A stretch of 64,000 nucleotides of DNA from contig CAADRB010000001.1 in NCBI GenBank assembly GCA_900708905.1, forward strand, positions 5,306,649-5,370,648. The letters are read 5' to 3'. The notes beneath the pieces were generated by a model that did no database searches, was not told where the DNA came from, and worked only from the letters and a program-made list of their open reading frames with translations. Positions 11,101 to 24,000 of the stretch are shown here, one piece after another. Numbering within the stretch: the first letter of the stretch is position 1; every line of letters starts with the position of its first letter. The translations under genes were made by a program, and so were the position numbers. The DNA is from Hymenolepis diminuta (taxonomy: Eukaryota; Platyhelminthes; Cestoda; Cyclophyllidea; Hymenolepididae).

Positions 11101-11554
11101 TAATACGATAGAGATCAACTATATGATTAGTAAAGACTATGTATCAGTGAGTTCACATAATACTTCTGCTATGTCATGGATTTTAGTCTATAAGGTATAA
11201 GAAAAACCTTATAAATTACATTGAAATATGCGCTCATTTTTAACTGCACATCTAACATTGTTTTCTTGAAGTAACGTAATTACTCATTTGAAGATAAATT
11301 GTCATTATTTTAATCAAGCATGCATTAAAACATTTTCCCAACTATTTCACTCGGTTATTAATCCTTTTTATTTTTGTTGATTGAATATGTCATAGCGAGT
11401 GGCTTAAGAGTCATTTCAACTTGTGGCGGATATTGCGCAAATAAGCCCATTACTAAGCCTAAGTAATCCTTTTAAAAGTCCATCTAGCTGTAGAAGAGTA
11501 CAACAAGCCTCTAGCAGAGTCGTCTAGTAGTAATTGCCCCCAAAATTAGCTAGG

Positions 11555-11924
11555 CTACGTCCGAGGTAATGAGAACACGGGAGGTGTCGTGTGGAGAACT
11601 TTTACTGAAAAACGCTTAGTAAAATTAACACTGTGATGCACGAATATTGATCGCTGATTGGCTGGTAGGTCTCTGCACGCACCTCCGCACTTACATGATA
11701 AGCTATCGTGGCACACCCCATTTTCCAGAGTGTTCCAGTGCGCGAGATCCCTTTGGTCAGCTTTAGTAGCGTTGCACACTCTACAAATTGTAACCTATAG
11801 ATATTGTTTTTTAATAAGTGGCAACTTTTTTATTAACGGTATCGGAGCCAGATTAAACCTGGTATTGCAAGAGCTTTTGCATATTATAACAAATACTCGG
11901 CTATTCTTAAATAATCTACCCTAG
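11555..11924. other. GC-richer block with opposing open frames
   Basis: A block near 50% G+C inside AT-rich DNA, with open frames on both strands: + 11658-11924 (88 codons) and - 11779-11555 (74 codons). Neither peptide resembles a family I know, and no flanking splice sites join it to other coding sequence. It may be a transposon relic or an isolated exon. Confidence 0.3.
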
Positions 11925-12224
11925 TCTGATAAAAAAGGCAATAAAATTGAAATATGAACTAGATTTAATCATCATAAGAACAAGCTAAGTAATTATTTAA
12001 AAATATTAACATCTATATGACAAATCGTTTATGACGATCTTGCTACATCGATCTTAAGTTACATTTCCAACTTCCAAACTCCTCAGATATGTTCAAGATC
12101 TAATGTAGCTTTATAAGACCAAATACTAAAGAGCAATGCTCAGGATGAATACCTGAATTATTTCGGGAGATAAGAAAAGAGTTATATCATTGTACTCGTT
12201 TTTTTTTTTTAACACTTAACATAC

Positions 12225-12420
12225 ATGGGGATGACTCGATACAAATCGAAATCTCAACGTTGAACATGAATATTGACTGGGAGTGAATCAATTACAAAGC
12301 TGAATGTTAAACAAAGTAGATGGTATGACAGCAAAAGAAATTCAAGAGAGAGAGAGAGAGTGAAAGAGGGAAATGAAAAATGGGACATATTTAGAGAGAA
12401 AGAGAATGAGGAGGACAAAT
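12225..12420 (+). repeat. repeat copy with GA tract
   Basis: Second copy of the 10921-11100 element. The GA run is shorter (about 12345-12360) and interrupted downstream. Confidence 0.4.
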
Positions 12421-12579
12421 CATCCGCTCAGATCGTGTAAAACGAGGGATGTGTGCAAACCGCAGACAGATTATCTAGGTCACAGTTGAACAGTGGCAAA
12501 ATAGACTTCGAACCAGTTTAGTCTCATTATCTGGATGGACGTGGAAAACACAAGCCAATAATCGGGGCTTGAGTAAGTC

Positions 12580-12665
12580 TTAAATACGAGGGAGGGAGAT
12601 TGTGTTGACAGTGTTGACAGACGTAAGTTTTAACCAATAGTCCCCCAAGACGAGGGAGGGAGAAA
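12580..12665 (+). repeat. short direct repeat
   Basis: ACGAGGGAGGGAGA occurs twice, near 12587 and 12650, about 63 bp apart. The surrounding 12.4-12.7 kb is GC-richer than its flanks and resembles transposon-derived sequence. No coding remnant was identified. Confidence 0.5.
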
Positions 12666-12669
12666 TTAA

Positions 12670-14480
12670 AATATGACCCAAATGCAGTGTTTGAGAAGCA
12701 TACAGAGAACGGTCTATCAGTATTTTCACAATTTGACCGATATATACATACAAAATAACTGGAGGTGAGATTTAATGATAAAAAAGGTAGCCGAGGTCAG
12801 ACAAACACATCTAGCCATCAAACACTGGTGGCTTTTGAAATCATCGACGTGTTAACGATTTAAACATATCAAATTTTTGAAGGATGACATTCATAAGAAC
12901 GTAGGTAGTTAATCTGTTAACTCGGAGCATTACGAATTGTGTGGTTTTTTAGTAAATAAGAAAAATAAATGGATAGAAACGTACTGAAGTGGTGGATGGA
13001 GCTTAGAGATCACCAATATGGGATAGAGGATTGTGATAACACATTTATTAATTTCACTGAGCTGGAAAGTGTAGCTAGTAAATTGAACACGTCAAATGAG
13101 TGTATTAGAAATAATTTTCGTTTATATCTGGGACAAACGGAAGAGGGTCAGATTGTAGGTTGGATAATTTGAAACTTAATATTGAAAGTGGATTTAAAAC
13201 AGGGCTGAATCGGTCAGGTAAGTAAAGAATACTTAAGAGATGGCACGCCATAAAATCGCTGCAAATGAGTGGCTTTTGGATATTTATTGTACGTTTGATC
13301 GTTAGGAGAAATGGTCTCTCGATCAATTACAAGGGAGCTGATTCAATTACCCTTATTTTGGCTTTAGCGTTATAACTCTAAATGTAATATTTGCTGAGGT
13401 AAGATGAAAGGAAAAATGGAGAATCTAGCCTTGAAAAAAACATATTTTAGTTACCATTAAGACCTCTTTTTATCAAACAAATACTTCTCCAGATTTCGAA
13501 TGTTAGGTTACAGCTTAGATTTCAAAGTATGTTAGTGAAAATTGAAATAGGTGTTATTTTTTCTGGGCAAACGTTTTCATTTGTTTGTTTTTTCTTATTA
13601 GCTATCAAGGTCAAGTTATATTTACAAAAAATGGTATATCTGAAATGATGAATCTCAAAAGACTGAGTGTTGATACCACTTCCATCTTTACGGCTTCACG
13701 GTCGCTAGATCGAATAGACTAGGCAGATTTTTCAAAGCGCCAAGATAGGAGAGTTATACTAACATAATTTTAACATATCAAAGAGCTCACTGAAGCTGGA
13801 ATCTAATAATAGAACATACTTTTTCATGTAACATAACCAAGCTTCTTCTTCTTGTAAAATATTTGACTATGTTTCTTCATGACCGTTCTTTTCTCAGTTA
13901 TCACTCCTTGTATTTGTAACATTCTTCTTTGGACAAAGTGATACCAATTTGCAAGTGACTGAATTTCATACTACTGCTGCTTTTAATCAAGGACCGATAG
14001 AGCTTGATTTTAAAAAGTGATGAGTAATGTCCCTCTTGTAGTTAGAGACAATCAATTACAGCTTATCTGCAATCATCATACATCAGAGAATTACGTACAC
14101 TGGGTATTAGAAAATTTTTGCTACTAGATATTTAATTAAGCATCATATTAACAGGAAAAAGTAATATTCATTTACATACAAAATTTTAATCATTTTAAAA
14201 CATAAGACATGAAATAAATCTCCATTAATCGTGAAGCATAAACTTTTGAAAATAAAGAATTAATCTTTCCATTGGCTGAGCATGTCTAGAGTTAGGTTTA
14301 AAGATAGCTGGATGATAATCGAAGCCATTTTGTAAGATACTATCATCATCACTACATCTGTAGTGAGGAAACTCAAGCGATCATTAGTCACAACGCCCCT
14401 TCCTGTAAAATTTTGCATCTTCAAGTCCTCGACTGAATTTTCTCCAGTTTTAACTATTTCCTTCATATTTGTCTCCTATA
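12670..14480. other. intergenic, nothing recognised
   Basis: AT-rich DNA with a few open frames of 60-75 codons (for example 12969-13172 +), none with recognisable motifs. Confidence 0.5.
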
Positions 14481-14489
14481 AATTCTTAA

Positions 14490-15000
14490 AGCCCGACCCT
14501 GAAGTTCTGATCAACTCTCTTCTCTCCGGTTAGAACCTGTCAGCTCCTACAGCTGAATCCTCTAGTATGCTCCTCCTCCGCACCTCACTCACCTCCTACT
14601 TTGGTCGCGCCCCTCTATCACTCTATACTACTTCTCATAAAATCATCCCTTGTTCTAATTCTTTTACCTTCCTCTTAATCTTAATCGCTCAACATTTGTT
14701 GACCCTAATATTTATCCTAATACGATCTTACCCACGTTTAACTGTGATCTTATTTTGACTATCAAATTGTGCATATTCTCAACCAAATTAGCTTTGCTCT
14801 GATATTCTTATGTCCCACGCCTTTAATCTGTTTATGGATTTCCCAAGGTATTTTACCGGTGTGTCTCAAACGCAATAGGACCTACTCTCTGTCTTCAGCA
14901 AAATACTCTACCACCCTCTGTCCGCCTCCTATTTTATGATCATGAAGTTAGTTTAAAAGTTTTCTTTGTTATTTATTAATACCTTCCGGCTTTATTTCTT
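14490..15000. other. pyrimidine-rich block
   Basis: About 500 bp in which the + strand is strongly C+T rich (many CTCC, TCTC and CCTC words), ending just before a TA tract. No gene is evident. This strand bias is unlike the flanks and resembles decayed low-complexity or transposon-derived DNA. Confidence 0.45.
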
Positions 15001-15009
15001 CCTTTCTCA

Positions 15010-15036
15010 ATATATATATATATATATATATATATT
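15010..15036. repeat. (TA)n microsatellite
   Basis: Uninterrupted TA dinucleotides over about 26 bases. Confidence 0.95.
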
Positions 15037-18000
15037 TAAAAACTTCAAAAATACAAAAAACGCATTAAATTGCTAGAACAGAACGAGAATGACCATAAAC
15101 CGTCCAAATTATATTTCAAAAATGTATTATATTCACACATTGACGCCTCAAATTTCGAGACTTACTACTGCAACATAAATTGATAGAAGATGAAGAAATT
15201 GTTTAGACGAGGAGTTGATAAATATTCAAGTCAGTTGAATAAATTAGGGTATAAGGTAGGGACTATTAAGCTACCCAAATTTACTGACAATAATGTTAAT
15301 GGATATGTGCAAATACCCCCATAGAGCGTTACTACTCATATCACAAGCACTGAAATTAGAGGAAGTTAGGGTATGTTTGTACGCACAGATAGGCTCCACA
15401 AGTCTAGAGCACATTATGTGTTATTTCTGCATGTGGGCAGATAATCGGTTTATAGAGACAAAAAATGTCATGTGGAGAATTTTCGTGCTTTCAGAATCCA
15501 ATCTGCAACCCATATCTCTTATTGAGGATAGTTAGTGGTCGTGGTTGACATATATACAATGAGCTCTCCGTCTGTGTCTGGATATTAGTTTGAAGCTACA
15601 TATAAAATAGTTTCAGAGACGAAATTTTCTAATATTATCAAAAAATTTCATAGTGCCCCAATAAACTATAGTACCATATCACTCACTGCAAATCGCAATC
15701 GTCCATTATGTTTTGCTATTTTATAAAAAGGCTGGATCATATCTTATTAATGTATTTCCAGCTAATAATCCCAAAATATCCACAAAAGTAGCCGTGGAGG
15801 GAAGGGAAAAAACATAGTTAAAGATGTTAAAAGTTTATATAACGCTATTCGGTTGCCTTGGAAAAATTTGTGCAATATACAAGGTTATTAATTAGGTAGG
15901 GTAAAAAATTTAATAACTAAACTTTATTTTCAATATAAAGGAAAAGAAAACACAAAATGAAACGCCAAAATCGCCAAGAAATATTGTTTATGATATGAGT
16001 ACTTCTGTTTTCTTCTTAATACTCACTATATTATAAGAATCACATTTATTGTGAAAAGGAAGAAGTAAGTCAGTCATACACACTTCATCGTGTCTCAAAG
16101 GAAATTTACCACATTGTCAAACTCCGAAGCATCTCAATGTGACAATTTCGATGAATGCATTCAATGTGCAGAAATGACATGGAATTAATAACTGTCAGGA
16201 GTGCTCCTTATCTATTTTAAAATACTCCATTTTCTGGTAGATATGGAAACTCATTGAATATTTAATCAATAAACTGCGGGAAATTAAAAAATACAAACAT
16301 TTAATGGACTTTGAAATAAGCGTCAATCAAATATAACCATTTCGAGGGTTTGTCATTTTGAATCAGGTATTTATTTCTAAAAATATCCTTATATGCTTAC
16401 CTTACTGATATTTTAGCCTTTATTAGTATTTATTAAGGAAAATTAAGCAATCGCAAAAATAGATAAATTTCCTATCAAGAGGACATAGATTTATAATAAA
16501 AGAGGAAAAAATACTGCGAAGTTTTTTTCCATTCGTTGACCGAACTTTCTCTTCAGGTTTTTTCCGCGATTCGCAGAATGCAGGCTTGTCAAAGGTCCTC
16601 AATTCTTGAAAAAATAAATATTCTCCTTTCCTATTGTCTTACCTGTCCGAAGTTTTTTTCTCTGCTTTGGATTATATGACCAAAAGGTAACTTGATTTTC
16701 GGGCTAAGAAAAGCTAAAATAATGAAATTGAAAACTTATTTCCGTTTAAAAATCATTGCCTTGTCTGCTTTGCTATTTATAAATTCATTTTTAACTGAAA
16801 GTTCAAGTAAGCGGTGGAAGATGCATATGATATGCTCAAAGATTTAACGTGGGTTAGAAGTATCAGAATCAGCTCAAGATGAGTTTTGGAAACGGTATGG
16901 AATGATCTAGGAGAGTGCACTGAATATTAATTTTGCATCCGAATATCGAACCCATTTTCGGGATCTGGTTAAAATTTCCATTGAGACCTTCTAACATAAA
17001 TACGTCTAATTTTCTCCTTATTGCTTCTCAAATGATTATATACACAGATTTTTTACATTCTTGCTCGTGAAGCACTGATGTATGGTGGCAATACAATATA
17101 CTTAAGTTTTACTAAAGGCAGCACACTTCTACTGATTAAAATTGTGTCCTAACCAGTGGAAGAGCACGAAAAGAAAAAAAAATGTCTATTTTATGGGTTA
17201 ATTAAACTTTTTATTCTTGTTTAAATTGTAATAAACTAATTTTACATTCCCAGACTAATTATTAATCTCCGCCTTCAACCCCTAAAACACCTACCAAGGT
17301 CACTTATAATCTAGGGCAGGATATCGTTGTATTGCCAAATGCACATTTCTCTAAATATTTCCTAAATTTTCTTTATGACTGTTTTTAATTTAGCAAAATG
17401 GCTATGTTCTATAAATACTCTAAATGTGAACTAAATCGCTGAACCAGTGACGACAGCTGCCTACTAGAATAATTTCCAGATGGTACTCAAATATCTATTA
17501 CATCTGAAGGTACATCTCTCTAGTATTTCTTAATGAAAAGGTAGCCTATTCTTACTTTCCTACAGAGAATTAATAAAGAAAGTAATAGTGTGAAAAAGCC
17601 TAACCACTTAGTTTCTCGTATGAAAAGCTTAATCACGCTCACCGCCGGAGTGGAATTAAAGTGATTTCGAATAATGAAGATAAAATCATCAAAACATTTT
17701 TCGAATTCTACGACAGTCCGTCAAAGCAAAATGGTGATGTCTCCACCTGAACGAGAATCTAATTTTTAAAGGCAGTATTATTATCACCTGAGCAAGACAT
17801 TAATAACACAACGCTTCAAATATCAATTCATCATCTAAAATTTCGCTTAAGACTATTTAGAACTCTGGACAGTTTCAGAAGGGGCATAGTTAGAACTTAA
17901 TATTGCTAGGAGGTTAAATCGAATACGGAGTTCAGGGGTTATTTTTTCTAGCACCCTATTTAATCAATCTTTAGTATTCCATTCTCGTGCCAGGGAGTGG

Positions 18001-20875
18001 ACTCTATCTAATAATGCAAATATTGACTAATCAGAGCCATAATCACTGCATACTTACCATATATAATATAATAATAAAACTGGCAGTTCTATGCATAAAT
18101 CCTTTTCCATTGGGTTTGAATAACTGCAGCCTAGTAATGTCGTAATGTTGACTTAAAGCAGTATCAATAGCCAAGTGTTATTATATCGGATATTTTAAAA
18201 GAGAGACAAGGTGGGTCTTTCGTTTCCCATTTTCGCTCAAAGGATAGACAGAGTCATCTGTTATGAATAGTCGACATTACTCTCTAGAACTCAAGGCTAA
18301 GAGTACTGCTGACTAAGATTCCCTATTATGAAAGAAAAGAAACAAACATTGACAGAATTAAGCTACTACCCAGACGATCCAGTATGACTTAGAAAAAAGA
18401 GGCAAAGTTTTTAAGAAGTTCAGTATAATTGCTTCATGTTTATGAGTGGATAAAAGGGAATAATTTTTATGGTAGAAAGAATATTTCTTATGAAACATAC
18501 GGCAGCTGATTTCAAACAAGGAAATGTACATTTCCAAGATCTAAGAAATTCCTTGAACCTCAGCTTACATACATGTATATTCGATTTTACCTGCTTTGAA
18601 GACAGAGTTAAAAATAAAGAGCAAAAAATAATTGACTCTTTACAGAACTCCCAAAACATAACCATGAAATTAAAATTCTCTCCTAAAATAAGCGATCGAA
18701 GGCTACTTAATAGCAATCCAGCTTAGTAAAGAAATTGTCGTCTATTCCAGCTAGATCGACGAAGAGATAACTGCAGTGGAGAACTTGGGGAAAGGCATGC
18801 AAACAAAATTTTTCTTTTCTAGAGGGTGGTCACTCCAGTGGACTGCTAGCTCGCAATTTGCTAGCGTGTTGATGAGGATCTACCTTATAAAATATGCAAT
18901 GGGATTTGCGCTATGAAGGTGCAAAACCTATTTCGGTAGAGACGAAAATAAGCTAAAATTATACGAATTTATAGTGAATATAATCAGAAGAACTTGTGCA
19001 CATAAATAACACATAAATTCAGAAAATATCCGGCCTACACTCCTTTTCTCCTTACTGGCTATCTAGTTTACTTAATGTGCTTTCCCAAACTTGAAAGTTA
19101 ACGTTATTTATAGTATATTAATACAATAAATATACCAAGGCAACAAATTGGAATCTTTGTTAAGTTTTTCTAATTCTCATCCTAAAACGTTTTTGTCTAA
19201 AAAGGACAACAAGAAGGCACGTTGCTTGTGCACGGTATGGAAGTGAGACAGGTGGATGCACACATTTTAGGTCTAAGTTTTGAGGAGAGTAAACTTGAAC
19301 TTCTTACTTCTCCATATCTCAACTCAGGTCATTGAACTCGTGTTGGCATTTTTTTGCTACATTTGAACATTCGACAAGCTTCTACGGCAAAAGTATAATT
19401 GTTACGTCCTGAAGTCCAGATGTCCAGACACTGGCATTCTGGATAGTAAACTTGTTGGCTCACTAACTCTCTAACGTTTGTACTTAATTCCCCATATTTA
19501 ATTATTGCACAATATAATGCGATGTGCTTTAGTAAAAACGTTTTCTCTCTGGGGTTCTTTAGGTCTTTTATGTGTAGTTCGAAATGTGTTACGGTTAGTA
19601 AATGTTGAAATACTTTACAAAGAAGATGCATCTATTGAAGGCATTAATTTTTGAGAACCGGAAGGAAGCCGATGAAACTGGAAATTTGTTAAGTTTAATC
19701 GTCTACAAAATTTCAAGGTACATATACATATTATCTCAAATTCCTCCAAAACTGACTAGACTTAAAGCCAGGCTTGAGGATGACATAAGGATATACAAAG
19801 GATTGTATTAATACTATTTCATTTTTTTATTAATTAATCATGAAATAATATAACTTCACATTAAAAAGATTTAAAATAGTCACTTTAAAAATCTCATTTT
19901 TAATAAGCACTGATATCAAATTTTCGAAACCGAATCAAAAAGGCGATTAAAAACTCAAGGAATCAGATAAATTGTTGACTTGATTTGCAAAATCCGGCAT
20001 TCGAACTAATGCACAAAATTAAACTTTCACATCTGAATAATCTCACGACAAAGAACCGTTAATAGTTTGACCGTAGCTGACCATAGTTTTAGTGTGCGAA
20101 GAAAATAATACTAATTTTTCTAATTTGATCCAATAGTAGAAGTGAAAGTTCGAAGAACAACGTTTTGTCATGATTTTAATTGTTGTTAACCCTTCATTGT
20201 CATAAAAGCAAAGGATGCGTAGACGGCTTCATATTTGCAAGACACAAAGCACGTTAAAGGTAGGTCAAAATCTTGCCGGTCAAACGGAAGCACATACGTT
20301 CGCAAATAAAGTGAAAGACGAACCATTGCCGATCAGTGTTACCATAGGTTAATTAAGACTATATTCTTAGATTCATGCCGTTTGCAAAAGATGGAGAAGT
20401 GGTCCTATAGGCATGATGACAACTTCACTCCCCTTGTAATCTTGATACTTCTTGGTTCTTATTTCCATCTGTCATACGTCTTGCAGATTTCAAAACCCTT
20501 CATACTAACTTACTTTATCTAATCTATATGGTGAGCCTTAGTGAAGATAATATTTAAATCACACAATATAATAAGCCAATAAAAAATCTGAACATTTTAT
20601 ACTCCGAATAATTCTGAAACCTTGGCATCAAATAAAGTAATTTGAATTTTGGATATTTAAGATGTCACAGGGTGAACTATACTTGTAAAATATAAGGTGA
20701 CCAACAAGGTGAATCACAACGGAGCATGACCGTTTTTATGCCCCGACTTTATTCCATACTTTCATTTGACATCCAACCTTTATCTATCAAAAAACTAGTT
20801 TACAAGTATCCCTTTTCAAAGTACTTTGCCATGATTAAAAATGTTAAAATTTTTCAATCATAGGTAACATAATAA
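15037..20875. other. intergenic, no convincing gene
   Basis: AT-rich DNA. The longest open frames are 80-100 codons (15293-15535 +, 18469-18726 +, 19631-19329 -). None has a recognisable domain or a phase-matched partner exon. Confidence 0.5.
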
Positions 20876-20879
20876 ATAA

Positions 20880-21050
20880 TACCGGTAGTAGTTAATGTGT
20901 TCGTTTGCAAAGTCAGGGGCTGCGAATTCGATTCCCATTAATATTTGTTCAGTGAGTGGAATACCGAAAAGGAAGTGGCAGAATTAGAGTTTCTCACTAA
21001 GGATACCCCATGATGTTGTCCTAAGCCAAAATTGGTAGCGAAAAACTTTC
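20880..21050 (+). repeat. tRNA-related SINE-like element
   Basis: The head resembles a decayed tRNA: AGTTAATGTGTTCG, then TTTGCAA as an anticodon-like loop, then GAATTCGATTCCC, close to the pol III B-box GGTTCGANTCC. The stems no longer pair well, so it is not a functional tRNA. The following body (GAAGTGGCAGAATTAGAG to AGGATACC) resembles the two copies near 5.6 and 5.9 kb. Confidence 0.4.
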
Positions 21051-24000
21051 ATGAACGACCTTGAAAACTAAAATTATTGATAAATTTGTTCTCTTTGATA
21101 TAACAGGCCACTTTTCCATCAATTACAGGGACATATCAAAGTGAAATAGCTTCCTTATTGTTTCTAAGTTTATCAAAATGACATCATTAACAGCTCAATT
21201 TACTCAGCTATTCAACGGGACTTGAACATCGAGTCCCCAATGGCTTCAGGGTCGAATCCAAAATAAGAACCCCGGAACATTAAAACATGTACCAATTAGG
21301 TAAAAAGCAAACAGCCCCACTTGGTCAAGAATTTAAATGTTCTGGCCTTATTATCTACACCTACTTGACTCTCTTCTTTATAGAACTGTTTTGCCAACCT
21401 TCTTTCTCATGAGCAAAAAACAAAAGAATGTTGCATTGTCCTGGCTAATAACTTAATCTTTAAAGTGTTAGCCTTTTTAACGACCATATGTCGATAAGTC
21501 AAGTAATCTAAATTATATCTCTTTCCATGTTGACTGACGCTAAAAAATATAAGCGAAACCTTTGTTTAAATAATTACCTTATAAAAAATACCTGTTTGTT
21601 TAACAGTAACTTGACCTAGTCATGAAAATATCATTTTATCTTCAAAGTTCCCACCTTTTTGAGGACAAAACTATATTTTGTGATTAAGAAATTTGACAAT
21701 TTCCATTTATAGAGAAACAAATAAGAGGTGCTAAGTAAAGTAGCCCTAATACTAAAGTAGAGCTGCTTTAGAAATCAAGCCAAATTAGGCTAAATATCCC
21801 CTCATTGAACCAAGAATCTTTCAAAGACTAACGGAGTACAAGAGTCTTTCTCGAGTGGTAAAACCAAGGGTTGGGTTGGACAAGTGCATACTAGACAATT
21901 GAAATGACTGAGAGGAGAAGGGCTTAGGAGGAAAGAGGAAGTCATCAGGACTAAGTGAGGACGAATCGAGCTATGACAGACTGGGAAAAATAATATGCGC
22001 TTTGTAAGGCTGACTGCTTTTATCCTGTATGTGTCAGTGCATGATCGTAGAATGAGCTACCAATCAAAAATCACCAACTGACAATCAGGTGAGGTCGGAG
22101 TGTGCAGGTACTACAACGCATTTATGAAATGAAATAATGATATCAATATTTTAAGAATACGATCAAGTTAAGTACTTAGATGAGTAATGGATTTAGATAC
22201 AGACAATTTGTGAGTTCTATAATTCTAAAGCGTATGTCAGATTGATTCCAACTTTCTATTTCCAGGCTTAACAATCCATAGTAGTTGAGTAACAACTTTC
22301 TAGATACTTATTAGTTCAAAAATATACTAAGCTTTTACCATACTATGAAGAAAGTATCTGCGGAATGTGTCGGAAGAATTATCTTTTACTACCATAGTCT
22401 GTTAGAACTATAACAATAATGATAAAAGCGTAGAAAGTCAGACAGTCTATAAATCAAGACGTGCCCGAAAACCGGGCGGATATATTCCTCTTAGATACTA
22501 AAATCAGACTAACACGTTATTTGATTTGGTTCATTGTATACTACTACTATTATCCTTATAATTATTATTAGGAATAGAAAGAAAGTCATCACCATTAACT
22601 AACCTAGAAGAAAAATTTCTGAGGAGATAATTTTTGTAAATAATTCCGTGAACGACTCCCTGAAAACCATAATTTCTTCAAAATAGTTCAAAGTTAACCA
22701 GTTCTCAAGTTTATTTCAAAAATTATATTCTAACATCAATCTTCCCTAGATCTTAACTTTCACTCTAATCTCTCGGTGTTAACTATTCATCGGGTTAGGT
22801 TAATTTCCTATTATGTTCGGCATTTAAATAATTTTCAGTCTGTAAAATGATTATTAATTTTCCCTTATTAGGTAATTGAAGTTTTGTCGGTAAATCAACA
22901 AGAAGTTCGCCATTATGCATCTACATACGCTGCTATGCTTTCTGCTGGTATTGTCAATTAAGTAAGTTTGGTGTCACCTGGCACTACATAGTGAACCGCA
23001 TCAGAATGTTGGAATCTATTTCAAATTAGAGGCACTTTTATGAGATACAAGACCTGCCGGTGGTGTGTGATTATGGGCATCGATCACCCAATAAAATCCA
23101 GCTGATTATTAAAAAAGTAGGCATGCATGCGATCGGTAAAGATATCCGAGTTTAACTTCTCAAGTTTTGGTTTAGTTGTACACGTTACAGTCTAGAAGAT
23201 GCCCATGCACGATGGAGAACTAACTAGGCATGTGTTTTTTCCAAGTGCACAGACTCAGCGACCACAAAATCGAAATGAGATAGAGCCAGTAACAGCAAAT
23301 AAAGCCAGCGCAGCTAGTTAGCTGAGTTTTTGATCAGGTAGGAAAGCAAAGCTAAACACGCAGGTTAAAGAAAATAGAAAAGTGTGTAAACGATTAGTGG
23401 CGAGGGACAAATCTTACTCTGGACGGTGTAAGAAAATCAATAAATTGGGCAAAATTTTTATAAGCAAATAACAATACCGGATACTGCATGTAAAGAAAGA
23501 TGCCACTCAAGACGTTTTCTCCTTTCACCAACGCTGAAGGCATTATATGGATGTGATTGTATTTGTATTCATTACTAAATTTTAAAGAATATTAAATATT
23601 AAATTCCAGCACAATAACTCCGGTACTACTGTCTCGGACATCTGCTTTAGTGCACAGCTAATTTACTTGAAATTAGAAGAATATAGTTGACTTGCTGATT
23701 TGAAGAATAGGCAAAACCTCACTGTATATTCTCCACTGCTGGATAATTAATGAAATTATGGAGAAGTGACGATGCAGCTGGGATTCTCTCTAGACATCAG
23801 AGTTAAACCGCGAGAAAAGAAGATTTATTTTTTTCCCTTCCACGTGAGCTTTCGCAATTTTGATGTAACAGTTGCGCTTTGCAAAAATCATCGCTTTCCT
23901 TTTAACTCAACAAAATGTCGAATTTTAGAGACAAAGCTTATGAAGGTGAAGAATAAATGAAGGAGAGGCAACTTTGAAAGTTAACTCAAAATAGGCAACA

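Noticed and set aside
19329..19631. Minus-strand 100-codon frame with several cysteines
   Set aside because: No domain, no neighbouring exons and AT-rich composition. Compatible with chance.
21180..21260. tRNA-like B-boxes on both strands (TGTTCAAGTCCC minus, GGGTCGAATCC plus)
   Set aside because: Neither is preceded by a convincing A-box or cloverleaf.
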